64,000 bases of DNA from Macquaria australasica. Taxonomy: Eukaryota > Chordata > Actinopteri > Centrarchiformes > Percichthyidae. The notes under the pieces are model-generated. The model did not search any database and was not told where the DNA came from. It saw only the letters and a list, made by a program, of their open reading frames with translations. Both the position numbers and the translations under genes were made by a program. Below are positions 24,501-35,755 of this stretch, in pieces; within the stretch, counting starts at the first letter, position 1, and each line of letters opens with the position of its first letter. The stretch spans positions 78,501 through 142,500 of the forward strand of contig SEMN01000177.1 of the NCBI GenBank assembly GCA_005408345.1. Reading direction: 5' to 3'.

Positions 24501-27500
24501 TGGAAACATCTCTCTTCTTCACTGAAAGTGACATTTTCTTTCAGGGTGACACTGAGAAATCTCACGTCCAGGTCACTCAAATTTCACAGGCTTCACCTGA
24601 GGACGTCACTGTAGTCAAGGTTAGATTTGTCTCAGAAACTATTTTATCTAAGACGTCTGGTCGGGGAGGATATTTCAGTAGGTGTGATGAGCAGCAAACA
24701 GATGTATTTTGATCATTTTATTTTCACTATTGTTTATCACCACTAAATGAACTCGTGTTTTGTGTTTAAGAGAAGAAGGTTGTTTGACTTTTTGCTGTCT
24801 GGAGTGAAGAATTTCTTATTTTCATTTTGGTAGAAGAAGAAAACACTGTGACCACACAGAGAAAAAGAGCGCCGGGGTGCGCTGAACCAAAGTTAGAGTA
24901 AAAAAGTACAAAAAGGGTTCACACACCCAAATCAGTCAGGATGTTCCTTTTATTCACGTTCCAGTGTCAGAGTTCAGCACAGGGAAAACAACACGCACAG
25001 ACGTTTTTTGGTGACAATGAGTCAATCAGCTTGTTACCAAGTTGTTACGAGGTGCACCAAGTAGCTCCCTGCAGTCTGCCCTCAGAACATTGTATCAATA
25101 TTATTATTTATTTAAACATAATGAAAAATATGTTTCTCTTTCAGGGCCGAGTGTCGTCAAAGTGGTCGTGAAAGAAGGGAGTGATGTTGTTCTACCCTGT
25201 TCCCTCAACACCAAGGAGGACATTGAGTCAGAGCTCTTTGACTGGAGGAAAGATGAGAAAGATGGTCAGAAGGAGGTGTTCATGTATGAAGCAGGTCTTC
25301 ATTCCAATAACGGCCTTTCAGGTCAAGATGAGCAGTTCAAAGGTCGCGCCTCACATTTTCAAGATGAGCTGAAGTTTGGCAACGCCTCCATAATCATCAG
25401 AAAGACGACGGTGGCCGACAGTGGAGACTACACCTGTGATTTTCCACGTCTTCAGCCGAGACAAATATTCCACATTCAGCTTCTTGTTGGTGAGTGTTTC
25501 ATTAAACTGCTCATCTTAATGTATTTATTTATCTTTTGTAGTTTGGGTTCGACACCAACTGTTCGTCCATTCAGCTTTCTGTTTAAACCTCTGACGAGTA
25601 ACACTTTGAAAGAACGACTTTAATTACATACCAGCAGTTTCATGTTAACAGCTGAGAATCACATGCAGCTGTCATACTGGCAATAAAGAATTATTTAGTT
25701 ATACAATAAAAATCTGCAATTTCTGAACGTAGTCAAGTTGTAGATAAAACATATGAACATCTACTGTATATTCATTAGTATTGTCTGAGGGCGAGCCTCA
25801 GAAGAAAAGGATTGCTGGTTGAGGCGGCAGACCATGAACTATGATTCCGGTTAGAGAATCAAGGCACTTGGAGAGAGAGATCTGTTTTGTCTTCTTTAAT
25901 GAATGTTTTGGACTATAACATCACTGTACAACATATGTATGGTCTGAAAATAAAGAAAGGCAATAGAAATGTATTTCAAAAAATGCTCAGCATATTATTC
26001 AGCAGTTAAATCAATAAACATTCCTAAATAAGCTGCCATATGAGCATATGATTTTAAGGTTCACCAGTAACATCCCTAACTTATGTGCAAACTGCTACTT
26101 TAGCACAATACAACAGAACAGATGCAATATTAGTGGTGAAACGGTACAATTTCCAACATAACGTTAGCAGAGGCTTAACAGCATTGGAGCCTCATGTCAA
26201 ATGTGAACAGTAAATAATTTTCTATTAACAAAAGCATGGTCACAATCACAACAATAAACTGAGTTGCAATTTTGGTATTTCAAACGAAATATTTATCATT
26301 AAGCCATCACAAGCATTCAAATGTAGCTGCTGTACTAGCAAAGGCAGAGCTAACTACTACTGAAACACAGGCTACTTAGCCAACTCAAACTCACACAGCA
26401 TCTTTCCATGTAACAACACAAACTGGAATAATGATCAAATTATCCATAGCTAAGAAGTGGACAGCACTTACATTTCCTCAAGAACGCAAACATAATTAAA
26501 GCTGCAAGCAGCGATGAACGGGCCCTCGCACACCTGCGCGCGTCGGGGAGCGCAGCATCCGCCGCTTCACGACACGTCAGACCATAAAACGTGTCATTTC
26601 ATGCTGTCACTAGGTGGCATTACATATAGACACCTTCAAGGCGGGAGGGTGATGAAACATGGGAAGTTTGTGGCCTGTAGGACAATGTACAGTGGAGTTA
26701 TAAACCACTTCCTGTTTTGCGGCGAAGGAAAACACAGGACAGCGTGATTGTCTGTGTGTCTCCCCAAGATGTCAGCTACAATAGACAGACAGGTAGAGGA
26801 GAGCAGAGGGAAGCTGCTGCATGTTAGACTATAAAACGTGTCATTTCCTGCCGTCAGTAGGTGGTGCTATGACTGTGGCCAAAAATTTACATGTAGATGC
26901 CTTCAGGGCGGGGGGGGTCATGAAACATGGCAAGTTTGGGGCGTTTTGGACAATGTACAGTCCAGTCATAAGCCACTTCCTGTTTATGGCGAAAAGGCGT
27001 TGTCATGGAAACGGCGTTTGATGAAAAGTCACAATGTTGACAGTGAAGCATCATGAAGGTCTTAAGTGTATCCTCACCAAATTTGACGTTGACATGGTTA
27101 ACCTGCTAGGAGTAGTGATTAAAAGTAGTGGGCGTGTAACTTCCTGTTGTCAACAGGTGGCGCTATGTCTTTGATTCGATATTGACCCCTACATGTGTTC
27201 AGGGCGGGAATGTCATCACACATGAGGAACTTGGAAAAGATCCGATCATTTTCAGCTGAGTTACAGCAGTTTGATTGTTCATGATGGAACATCGAAATTC
27301 GCCGCGCCGCCGTGACCACGCCCTCTGGCGAAAACTCAATATTATTGATTGTACAGCATCATCAACACTTAAGGCACTTCCTGTTTGGTGGCGAAACACC
27401 AAACTTCCACGCCACCTCACGGGCAGACCGTGTAAAAAAAACAAAATCCACGAGTATCGTTTGATGGCCATCTTGTTGAGAAGGCATGGTCCAAGTTTGA

Positions 27501-30500
27501 AGGCGATCTGATAAAATCTGTAGGACTAGTTCGCAAAAGTATGGAGCGTCCAAAAGGCTTCCAATCATTAAAAATTGGAGATTCTATTATTAATAACTCA
27601 CTTCCTGTTTAAGGGGGGGGGTTCTATGGAGTTTTTTGTGTGTGAGGGCATGATATACATGTACACAAATTTTGGTGCATGTAGGTAAAACATGGCGCGG
27701 GGGCAAATTTATTTGCCACTTTTAGGGGGCGCTACTGAGCCATTTTGCACCCCCCATGTGGGAGACCTATAAAATATGTAAATTTTCACCACTTCTGACG
27801 CATGTGCAAAATTTCATGAGTTTTCGGGCACGTTAAGGCCCTCAAAAAGGCAATTCATTTATATAAATAATAATAATAAGAATCCTTAGAAATACAATAA
27901 GGTCCTACGCACTGTAGTGCTCGGGCCCTAATTATGGAAACACACAGAAAGTCCATGCAACTTCACCCGGTCTGCTTGTTAACTGGTCTGCTGCTTGTCA
28001 GTGTGGCTGAGCAGGTCCGGACTGGTTCAGACAGCGTTCGTCCATTTACCAGTAGATGGTGCTGTTGGACCTTGACCTGTAGGACTTTCTCACAAGTGTA
28101 GTTACAGTTTTCTTTCCAACTTCAAGATTAGCTTGAAAGCAGCACCACATGTATCTCAGACAGACACGGACACATCAACAGACAGCTGACAAGATAAAAT
28201 CATAGTACAGTGACTCTTTAAAGTTATAATGTCAAATTCATGTTGAGACTCAAAGTTTTTAATTCAACTCTGTGGTCATTCTTCTGCCCCAGATAGTAAG
28301 GTAAGATTCCTACAGTCGGTTGGTCATGTTTTGCTGGTTTGTTCGGCGTTTGGTGTTATGAGTTTCTAGACTTTTCAAACCCTGTCCCATCATCCCGTCA
28401 CATTATACTTCTGCAGTGTTTGACTGACGCACCAGCAGTTCAGGCAGCAGCAATCTGACCTCTTCATGCAACTAGTGATAATTACACAAGGGGTCATTGT
28501 TGGTGCACTGCTGCATATCCTGGCATGTTACCACCACCTGTAGGTCAGTGCCACAGAATGAAACCATTGGCTGTGTGTGGCATGGTGTGTATGTGCCTCC
28601 TCCTCAACCTGTGGTTTTTACATTTGTTTGTGTGTGGATTAAACACTTTAGAGGTGCTGGTAGAAAGATTTTACCTGTGGACAGTCAGGCTAGCTGTTTC
28701 CCCCTGCTTCCAGTCTTTATGCTAAGCTAGCCTAACTGTCTGAGAGTGGTATTAATCTTCATATCTAACTCTGTAACACAGCGAATAAGCAAACAGGAAA
28801 TGGGTAAGTGGAGTGCTGCCTAATCAATTCCACCTGCTGAGCTCAATCAGACAGATTGTGACAGTTAACCAGTTAGTTACTAGATGATCGTCTAAACGTC
28901 ATTAAATGTCTTTTACTGTGTGAATCAGCACCTCTAATCATGTTTCCCAACTCCAGGTTAGATGTTGACCAATGAGTCCATTACTAAAAACACATGACAA
29001 GTTCACAATATCACTCCTGCACTGTGCACGAATCAGTGTTCTTATTCGTCTTTCAGAACGTACCTTTAAAGACCGATCAGGAGAAATGTCAGGTGAGTGA
29101 TGATGTCACTGATCTCTACAGCTGCAGTGTGTGCTACAAATGTGTAGTCAAAGGTTTTCATACTACAGGTTAACTACAGGTTAACTACAGGTTAACGTGG
29201 GATTGTGATGATGTTGCTGATCTCTACATGTGCAGTGTTTACCAGAAGTTGTCGGGACACAAACACAAAGTTCGCTCTGATCTTGATGTTGTTGAGTCCA
29301 CCAGTCCAGCTTCTACTGACTATTTCGCTGTTTCTCACGCGGCAAAATGTGTTTCCTGTTAACATGTGACTAAGTACACTTTGACCCCTGCTGTGTCCTC
29401 AGAGGCATTTCTAATGAAACTGCCTGCAGTCACCAGTAACATTGTTTGACTGATCGCTTGAAGCTGATGTAGCATCTGAGCTTGAGATGTTGTTGTGTCT
29501 AAGTGAAGGTTTTGTGCCTCTGGCTGACAAAGTTGTAGCACACAGATGTAGAAATCAGTGACATCATCATTCAGATGAAAAGGAAAGAAAAGAAAATGTC
29601 TTGTTTTGTTCGACCAACAATCTGAAATCCTGCAGCCAGAATATGTTTGGAATTTGTTCTTGATGAATGACAAACGAGTAATCGGTTATCAAAAGTTTTG
29701 TCGATTGATTAGTTGATCTACAGACATTGAATTGCATCATTTCAGCAGTCTTCAGAGCATAGAAACAGTTTTATAGATCTAAACCAAAAAAATATCAGAA
29801 ACTCACACACAGGTTTGAGCCAAACGGCTCCTGTAGCCAGGTGTGCTTTGCATTCTGGGATGCAGCAGAGCAGCAAACTGTTTCTAGTAGCAGCAGCTGG
29901 ACGGAGAACGAAGCAGCAATGTTTCTCTCTCAGAAATAAACACTAGTCCAGAACACAGGACCTTCTGCCTGTATTTACTCTCTTCCTCCTGACCCAGACG
30001 CATCTGGACCAGAGCAAACCAGCTATAGGTGACTTATGTCAGAAATAGCACTTTCAGTGGTCATTAATTACCAAATATCTCAAGAGGTGAAACTGTTTGA
30101 AAAATATCTTGTTCTATCAAACAATGTTGGGATGTGTAGTTCAAGGTCACATTGTGCTTCTCTGTTCTTAAAACACAATCTGTTCCACAGTCCGGCAACA
30201 ACATGCCATTAATACATTTCTAGTGATAGCTGCCCTTAATGAGCTTTTGTTTGTGTTCACAGGTGCATCTCCAGAACCGTCCATTAAGATAGTTAAAGTC
30301 ACAGAGGACGGGGTGCTGCTGCAGTGTGAGGTCCGAGGTGCTTCTCCAAAACCTAAAGTAGAGTGGAAGGAGAGAGCTGGAAACATCCTTCCTGCTGAAG
30401 AACCACAGGTCTCAGAAAGAGGAGGCAGCTACGACATCACCCTCCAAACTACTGTGACCAAGACCAACTACTATCACTGTGTAGCCACACAGGAGGAAAT

Positions 30501-32594
30501 CAGCCATCAGACTCAGGCTGAGACCTTTGTGCATATCAGTGGTGAGATTTCTTTCTTAGTGGTTTAATCATCAAATAATGTTAATTGTTGATGTGTTATT
30601 AGTTTTCAAAGATTTAGTCACAATTTTAATATTTGTTTTGTGTTGTTTGTAACCAGAGTGCTGAACATGATATGCAGTTACATTTGAGCTTTTTGTGATG
30701 TGTTTCAGGACAGTGTGAGGACTCGTCCAGCAAAGTGGCTGCTGGATGGTTGGGTGGATTGTTTTTGGGAGCTTTTCTTCTTGCTGCAGTTCAAGCTTTG
30801 CTTGTAGCTGCAAAGTTCATCACAATACGCTGTAATAGAGGTGAGTTTATTAAACGTATTGCATCAACATACCCATAATGTGCAGACAACAACACAACAG
30901 ATCTTTAACAGTAACTATCTCATGTCCAGAGTCTTGACAGTTATTGTCAGATATGAAGCATTCTGTTTATTTACATGAGGCATCAGGTTCTAATACTGAT
31001 TGATTAAATTAAAAGTAGATAAAGCACAGTCGTGAATCTGTTACCATAAATGTTCATTAAGTTCCAAACAGAGCTCTGAATATCACTCACTCACATGCAG
31101 CGCTCAAAGTGGAAAATACTCCGTTATTCACATGTTGGCGTGTGTTTCAGCCGGTATCAGCAAATCACGGGACACTAAAGAGTTAAATTTAGAGCACAGC
31201 TCACGTTTCTCATTGTTCATGTATGAGTGTACATTTGAACATTTTGTACCTGTCTGCTGATATACTTCATACAAATAAACTAAATGGAAGTGCATGCCTT
31301 TCAAGCCAGTTGATCATTTAGCAAATGATATTTTGGATTATTTCTCAAACTGGTTTGAACTGAAAAAACAAAAAGCTTAAAGGAATAATTCAGCATTGGT
31401 ATTAGCTTTCTTTCCAAGAGAGAGAAGACTGATAGCACTTCTACATTTCTACACAGTCTAAAGTAAAATAAACTACACCTACCAGCACCAGGCGAACTGT
31501 TTCACACTGCTCACAGTTTTTCTGCTAAAGCTAACGGCCTCCTAACTCCAGCTCCATACTTAACACACAGACATGAGATTAATATCCATCTTCTCATCCA
31601 GCTCTCAGAAAGAAAGCCAATATGCACATTTCCCAAACTTGTGAAGTGTTCCTTTAACCCTTACATAATGTCTGAAATGACTGAATATATTTGATGCAGA
31701 GTTTTGTGGTTAAACATCAGCTTCAAGGTGAAGCTTTAAGGTTATTATTTGGGCTTGTTTGATGTCACCAAAATACTTTATTTCCTGACAGCAGAACTTC
31801 ATCAGCTGGTATCTGTTCTTACCAAGTGATTATTCCTATTGACAGCTCAGTACTACAAGTAATACTTGTGCAGTTATGTGGATTTTATTAAAATTTTTTA
31901 TTTTTTTATAATGGATTTAAGTAATTTATTAAGCCAAGAACTCTGGTTTCCATGGAGTCCTCAGGGGAGAATGTGGTAGCTAAACATATTGTCCTGTGTG
32001 TAAGGATTGATAAACTGAGCAACAGCAGATTATTTAACTATTGTTAAATGACATTTAATAGTTTGAGAACACAAGCTTGAAGTGACTCGTTTATTCAGAT
32101 GGAGATGAATAAAGAGTCGACTGTGAGCCTCACAGCTCTGATTGGTTCTCACAGTGGTCACTGTCAGCAGTAAAGTTTAAGAGTCAAAGTGCTTCAGTGG
32201 GTTTCAGTCAGATGTTTCTTATAATTCTGCTCATGGTCGGTAGTGCTGGAGTCATTATCATTAAAATCATCAGTTACATGTGATCCAGTGATTTCACAGG
32301 TTTAAGACGTGTTTGGTGGTCGACCTCGAGAACGTTCATGAGCTGACTGAAATAATTCAGACCAACTTTCAGTCTCCACTAGTAACTGTTGAAAACAGAC
32401 TGGAAAGATGATAAACATTAAAATCTTTTTGGGAGGGGGCAATCTATTTGTTGGTCACAACAATCATTTCTGTATAATATAAAAGTTGACTTTATGTAAT
32501 ATATACTTCTGTTTTCTGTTCTGCAGGTTCTCCTGAGCAGAGAGAACCTTCTTGTGAAGAACCTTCAGAGCTGCCACTTAATCCACCTGTTTGA
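21535..32594 (+). CDS. Ig gene A: B7/butyrophilin-like V-C type I membrane receptor (6 exons, spliced)
   Basis: Exons: 21535-21622, 25145-25489, 29057-29092, 30263-30541, 30709-30840, 32527-32594. All have GT-AG borders and every junction is phase 1, giving 315 aa. Residues 1-29 are a signal peptide. Residues 30-144 form a V-set domain with C48, W63 and C127 in a DSGDYTC motif. Residues 145-156 are a 12-residue hinge exon (ERTFKDRSGEMS). Residues 157-249 form a C-like Ig domain with C178, W191 and C229. A stalk containing C252 leads to a membrane segment at about 263-285 and a short tail ending PLNPPV. There is no ITIM, ITAM or B30.2 domain. NAS (109-111) is an N-glycosylation sequon. The V-C plan and exon phases fit the B7/butyrophilin superfamily of fish (often labelled CD276- or BTN-like). 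Ligand and function are unknown. The intron after the V exon carries a 2.3-kb repeat block that gene B lacks. The exon at 19437 is an alternative start. Confidence 0.8.
21690..22405 (-). pseudogene. DDE-type transposase-derived fragment, frameshifted
   Basis: Two overlapping minus-strand frames together give a recognisable but broken protein. The first has CYAWEEHEGSLSSEVFAHLQ followed by KVIVWSDGCGYQNRCGTISN. The second has ARMHPSPYKVTRPYHNDFMK followed by GAYVTNIRPGKKVGDPT and ALQYLAGGRIRYKLDFES. The 'SDGCGYQNR' phrase recalls the first catalytic-Asp region of a transposase-like family repeated in many fish and insect genomes. The segment between the two halves is missing and the frame changes at about 22140, so it is dead. 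It sits in intron 1 of Ig gene A, antisense to it, and is absent from the equivalent intron of gene B, so it inserted after that duplication or was lost in B. Confidence 0.55.
22421..22878. repeat. Minisatellite, 10-bp unit CTGTTAGCTS, 46 copies
   Basis: A tandem array of a 10-base unit, almost all CTGTTAGCTG or CTGTTAGCTC with occasional CCGTTAGCTG and TCGTTAGCTG. It is in strict 10-base register from 22421 to 22878. It lies in intron 1 of Ig gene A. The homologous array of gene B (36461-36548) has only about nine units. Confidence 0.95.
22879..23605. repeat. Duplicated intron-1 block, copy 1
   Basis: Nearly identical to 36549-37276 with only scattered differences. It holds open frames of up to 165 codons on the plus strand, but they show no domain, and changes between the copies include single-base indels that shift frame (for example near 23035 versus 36710). 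I therefore treat it as non-coding. A palindrome-like GAACCGGTACTAAATTGGTA, then CCGGTTC, lies near 23253. Confidence 0.7.
23606..23995 (+). repeat. Truncated copy of the GGGCCCGAGCAC teleost repeat
   Basis: Starts TTTGGGCCCGAGCACGAACT and carries typical phrases of this abundant fish repeat (TTTGCACATGCGTCACAAAT, GGGGGTGGCAAAATGGCTCA, GGACGCTCCATACTTTTGCA). It ends at about 23995 where the shared AGGTTAAAAACAATGCAACA segment begins. A fuller inverted copy is at 26493-27934. Confidence 0.6.
24098..24195 (+). repeat. tRNA-derived SINE-like segment with (ATCT)n
   Basis: TGCTTTAGCTCAGGAGGTAG at about 24099 includes a pol III A box (TAGCTCAGGAGG). After a (TCTA)n run (about 24147-24168) comes GGTTTGTGATTCGAAACC, a degraded B-box region. 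No acceptor-stem pairing can be made, so this is not a functional tRNA. The duplicate is at 38842-38940. Confidence 0.45.
24359..25144 (+). repeat. Duplicated pre-V-exon block, copy 1
   Basis: Homologous to 34940-35560 and 39118-39830. Shared phrases include GGTCAGGAGCAGCTCCAAAC, CTTCACCTGAGGACGTCAC and GTGCACCAAGTAGCTCCCTG. Frames here (up to 117 codons) show no known domain, although such repeated conservation leaves room for an unrecognised exon. It leads into the acceptor of the V-set exon at 25145. Confidence 0.6.
25788..26492. other. Gene-A-specific intron insertion, left part
   Basis: Gene A and gene B intron sequences run together up to TATTCATTAGT (25780 in A, 41144 in B) and resume at GTGTAGTTACAG/GTGTAGTAACAG (about 28096 and 41145). 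This part of the extra 2.3 kb in A is AT-rich, contains AATAAA near 25950, and has no coding frame that I recognise. Confidence 0.5.
26493..27934 (-). repeat. Long GCTGCAAGCAGCG...GGGCCC teleost repeat, inverted
   Basis: The element begins AAGCTGCAAGCAGCGATGAA and then CGGGCCCTCGCAC. It ends GTAGTGCTCGGGCCC, both ends flanked by TAATTA. These are the classic ends of an abundant unclassified fish repeat of 1.4-2 kb. The inside has recurrent phrases (CATGAAACATGGCAAGTTTG, ACTTCCTGTTT, GGCGCTATG). It has no coding capacity. It lies within the 2.3-kb insertion in the gene A intron. The TAATTA pair may be a target duplication. Confidence 0.7.
28096..29056. repeat. Intron block shared with gene B, with MITE remnant
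   Basis: Nearly identical to 41145-42050 upstream of the hinge exon. It includes a piece of a common fish MITE at about 28650-28810 (AGGCTAGCTGTTTCCCCCTG, then TCTTTATGCTAAGCTAGCC). The open frames at 28497 and 28525 fall in this repeat and are also present in gene B; they are not exons. Confidence 0.6.
31377..31657. mobile_element. 281-bp MITE with TTAAAGGAA ends in gene A intron 5
   Basis: The left end reads TTAAAGGAATAATTCAG. The right end, complemented, reads TTAAAGGAACACTTCAC. Inside is the phrase ACACACAGACATGAGATTAA, then TATCCATCTTCTCATCCAGC, known from a very common teleost MITE. Gene B's corresponding intron is about 1 kb shorter and lacks it. Confidence 0.65.
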
Positions 32595-32618
32595 CAGCTT
32601 TACATCTGTGTTGAAGGT

Positions 32619-33080
32619 GTGTGTGTGTGTAAGGCAACAGGGAGGGAAGTGAGCCAGCTATCAGATCTACAGAAAGGTGGGATGAAGAATTTGCTGCCTA
32701 AGAAGTACAACAAGCTGCCCATACCTGAGGCCCTGGAGACTGCCAAGCAAAGACTCACAGCCCTGGCCACCCGCCTAAAGAGGTACACCAGAGAAGCAGA
32801 AGCTAGAAGAATAAACAGAATGTTCTCCACCGAATCATCAAAAGTGTCTCAGTGGCAGGGTGATAACACAAGAACAGATCCGCCCCGGGCTGAGACTGAA
32901 CAATACTGGAAGAGCATATGGGAGAAGGAGGCATCACATAACACCAATGCTCAATGGCTAGTGGATCTAAGACCAGACCATTCTGCAGCCAGTAACCATC
33001 ACAATGGCAGACATCCAAGAAAGAGTGGCAGGTATCCAGGCCCGGATTGGATCCACATATATCTATGTCTATATAGCTAG
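32619..33080 (+). mobile_element. LINE reverse-transcriptase ORF fragment
   Basis: A single open frame encodes the region just before the RT domain of a fish non-LTR element. It includes LTALATRLKRYTREAEARRI, then NRMFSTESSKVSQWQGDN, then PPRAETEQYWKSIWEKEASH and 'NAQWLVDLRPDHS'. The conserved 'PGPDWIH' (normally at the RT start) follows a shift, and the copy ends at a (GATA/TATC)n run. It starts 25 bases after the gene A stop codon, so it probably forms part of the 3' UTR of gene A. Clade not assigned. Confidence 0.7.
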
Positions 33081-33102
33081 ATAGATATATCTATCTATAT
33101 AG

Positions 33103-33135
<33 letters not shown>

Positions 33136-33140
33136 GATAG
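33062..33140. repeat. (ATCT)n / (GATA)n microsatellite
   Basis: Runs of ATCT and its complement alternate from about 33062 to 33140, so the block can pair with itself. It follows directly on the LINE fragment. Confidence 0.8.
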
Positions 33141-33559
33141 ATAACACACTGTACAGTGTAAATATGTGTAAATATACAATCTACAGCCTTATAGGAGACT
33201 TACAGAGTGCTTTTGACAAAATTTCAATATAAGCTCTTTATCAACAGATTTAACAAAACAGCGTATTTATTACAGGACTTTTATGTTTTTCCTCCTTTTC
33301 TTTGGTTGTTGATTGTTGAGATTTTAGAACTCTGTATATATTGCTTTTGTTGTTTGATTTGCTTTTTGTATTTTAACTTGTTTCATTTTCTCATGTCTCA
33401 ATTTATTTATCAGAGATTTCTGAGTTGTTTTGTATGCGATGATTGTTAATATTTGATTGTGAAAGATGTTTATGCTGTTTTTGAACTTTTTATCCAAATA
33501 TCTATATTTATACATGTTATTTTTCTCCAGGCTTGTGTGAATGTATGCTGCTCTGCATA

Positions 33560-33824
33560 CAGTGCCTTGCAAAAGTATTCATACCCGTTCACCATTTCCA
33601 CATTTTGTCACGTTACAAGCACGAAGTTAAATGTATGTTATTGGGATTTTATGTGATAGACCAACACAAAGTAGAAGGAAAGTGATACGTGGTGTTCAAG
33701 ATTTTTTACAAATAAATACCTGAGAAGTGAGGCGTGCATGTGTGTTCAGCCCCCCTGAGTCAATACTGGTGGAACCACCTTTAGCTGCAATTACAGCTGC
33801 AAGTCTTTTGGGGTGTTTCTCTAC
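33560..33824 (+). mobile_element. Truncated Tc1-like element, left end
   Basis: Begins after TA with CAGTGCCTTGCAAAAGTATT and then CATACCC, a standard Tc1/mariner terminal repeat of fish. It continues with CCAACACAAAGTAGA and TGGAACCACCTTTAGCTGCA. It stops inside the left part of the element, before the transposase. A different family from the element at 47940. Confidence 0.75.
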
Positions 33825-33931
33825 ACTTCCGGTTTTGACATCTGCCTTCAAAATAAAAGCAGTTAAAGAGGTTAAAAGATCTTCAAAATCTTTAATTTAA
33901 TCCTCACACCTGCTAACTGAAATCTCAGATT

Positions 33932-34160
33932 AGGGCTTCAACTAACCATTATATTTCATCATCTATTAATCTGCAGATTACTTTCTAGATGAATCAATCG
34001 ATCATTTAGTCATTTAGAAAAATACTCGTCACATGACGTCTTTAAATTACTTGTTTTGTCTGACCAACAGTCCAAAAGCCAGAGATGTTTAATTTATAAT
34101 CATATAAAACACAAAAGAAGCAGAAAATCCTCACAGTTAAGAAGCTGGAACCAAAATATT
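33932..34160. repeat. AGGGCTTCAACTAAC teleost repeat
   Basis: A partial copy of the family at 5127-5431: AGGGCTTCAACTAACCATTA at the start, then TTACTTGTTTTGTCTGACCA, then AAGAAGCTGGAACCA. Lies just upstream of the second MSGFGFKLTS block. Confidence 0.5.
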
Positions 34161-34356
34161 TTATTCCACGTTGGTTTAAAAGCTGGAAATAGAAGTGAAT
34201 TCCTGACATTAGGCTTTTATTCTGAAGAGCTCACGTCCCGTAACGAGCAGGTGGAGTTCGTGGATCCTCCGTTAGGTAGTTTTAATAAGTTAAAGCGGGT
34301 CTGAAGTAGTTCTGTAGTTATCAGTGATCAATACTGTCGTCTTAGCTGGTCGGTTC

Positions 34357-34444
34357 ATGTCGGGTTTTGGATTTAAGTTGACGTCTCCGGGTCTTCTGTC
34401 CTGGTTCTGTCTGCTGACTTGGTCCGGATCAATACTTGGAAACG
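34357..34444 (+). CDS. Extra signal-peptide exon (partial duplication block 2)
   Basis: An 88-base exon encoding MSGFGFKLTSPGLLSWFCLL and then TWSGSILGN, with a GTGAGA donor at 34445 and phase-1 end. It is the same peptide as the gene B first exon at 36342 and differs from gene A's (21535) at residue 12 (Gly for Gln). No V-set exon follows before the next block starts at about 36175. It is therefore either an alternative first exon for gene B or the stump of a third gene copy. It has the same upstream text (AAGCGGGTCTGAAGTAGTTC) as the other copies, so it may keep a promoter. Confidence 0.6.
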
Positions 34445-34939
34445 GTGAGAAAGTTAACTAGTTTCTGAACTGTCCAGAAATCTGTTTTAACCGGCCCGAA
34501 GTGTAAATGCTGTTTCTTTACTTTGTCAGTGGCATCATGAAAACACCAGTAAATGTGTGTTTTGTCAGCTGAGTCCGTTAGTTACTGGCTCTGTTGGCCC
34601 CGTTAGCTGTTGTCAGTAGTCTGTACTGTTTGTGCTCTGCAGGTTTTCCTGTGTGATTTATTAACCTGATGCTCGCTGCAAATGCTGCCGGTGCAGTGAA
34701 CGCAGCTTCAGATGCCTTCACGTGACCCTTGATGATCTTTGGCTGTTTTCACTCAACCATCACAAAGAAAACCTGGAGACTGTTTTCCGTTTGCAATAAT
34801 CAGAGTCTCGTTCCTGTTGAAGAGAAACGTGTTGACTCGTTCACTGCGAGAGAATATAAAGAGGTTCATCACCTCAGTGAGAAGTCGTGTGTAAAGGGAC
34901 ACATCAGCTCGGTTAGCTGGTGTTTGAAGGGACGACGTC

Positions 34940-35755
34940 ACGTCTGTCAGACTGCAGGTCAGCAGGTCAGGAGCAGCTCCAAACCAACCTGGAAGCATCT
35001 CTTCTTCACTGAAAGGGACATTTGCTTTCAGGGTCCAGGTCACTCAAATGTCACAGGCTTCACCTGAGGACGTCACCGTAGTCCAGGTTAGATTTGTCTC
35101 AGGAACTGTTTTATCCAAGACGTCTGGTCGGGGAGGATATTTTGTGTTTAAGAGAAGAAGGTTGTTTGACTTTTTGCTGTCGGGAGTGAAGAATTTCTTA
35201 ATTTCATTTTGGTAGAAGAAGAAAACACTGTGACCACACAGAGAAAAAGAGCGCCGGGGTGCGCTGAACCAAAGTTAGAGTAAAAAAGTACAAAAAGGGT
35301 TCACACACCCAAATCAGTCAGGATGTTCCTTTTATTCACGTTCCAGTGTCAGAGTTCAGCACAGGGAAAACAACACGCACAGACGTTTTTGGTGACAATG
35401 AGTCAATCAGCTTGTTACCAAGTTGTTACGAGGTGCACCAAGTAGCTCCCTGCAGTCTGCCCTCAGCTTCCAACCAGTGTAGAATTCAACTTGTCTCCTT
35501 TCCTGTAACAAGTTGTACAACATTTATATTTCCTTATACCGTGACCGTCTGCTATAATGACTCAAGAAGGTTGGCCTGATGTTTTCATCGCAGCGTTCCT
35601 CAGATATGTCTGGAGTTATGTTGTTGTGTAGTTTTTTGTCGTCCATGTTGGTTGGAAACGGCTCACATATAATATCTGTTTGTGTGTATAATCTTTATCT
35701 AGTGTTGTGAATGTGTGTGTAGCTTTGTTTTTGGTTGATAGACTTATAGGATTTA
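34940..35755 (+). repeat. Duplicated pre-V-exon block, copy 2 (no V exon)
   Basis: Matches 24470-25085 and 39200-40100. Identical phrases include GTGCACCAAGTAGCTCCCTG and GTCGTCCATGTTGGTTGGAA. It is closer to copy 3 than to copy 1: both carry CTTCCAACCAGTGTAGAATT. The block ends at about 35755 where an unrelated dispersed repeat interrupts it. Confidence 0.65.

Noticed and set aside
28497..28730. 77-codon frame duplicated at 41545-41778
   Set aside because: It lies in a shared intron block that contains a common MITE. Conservation is due to recent duplication.
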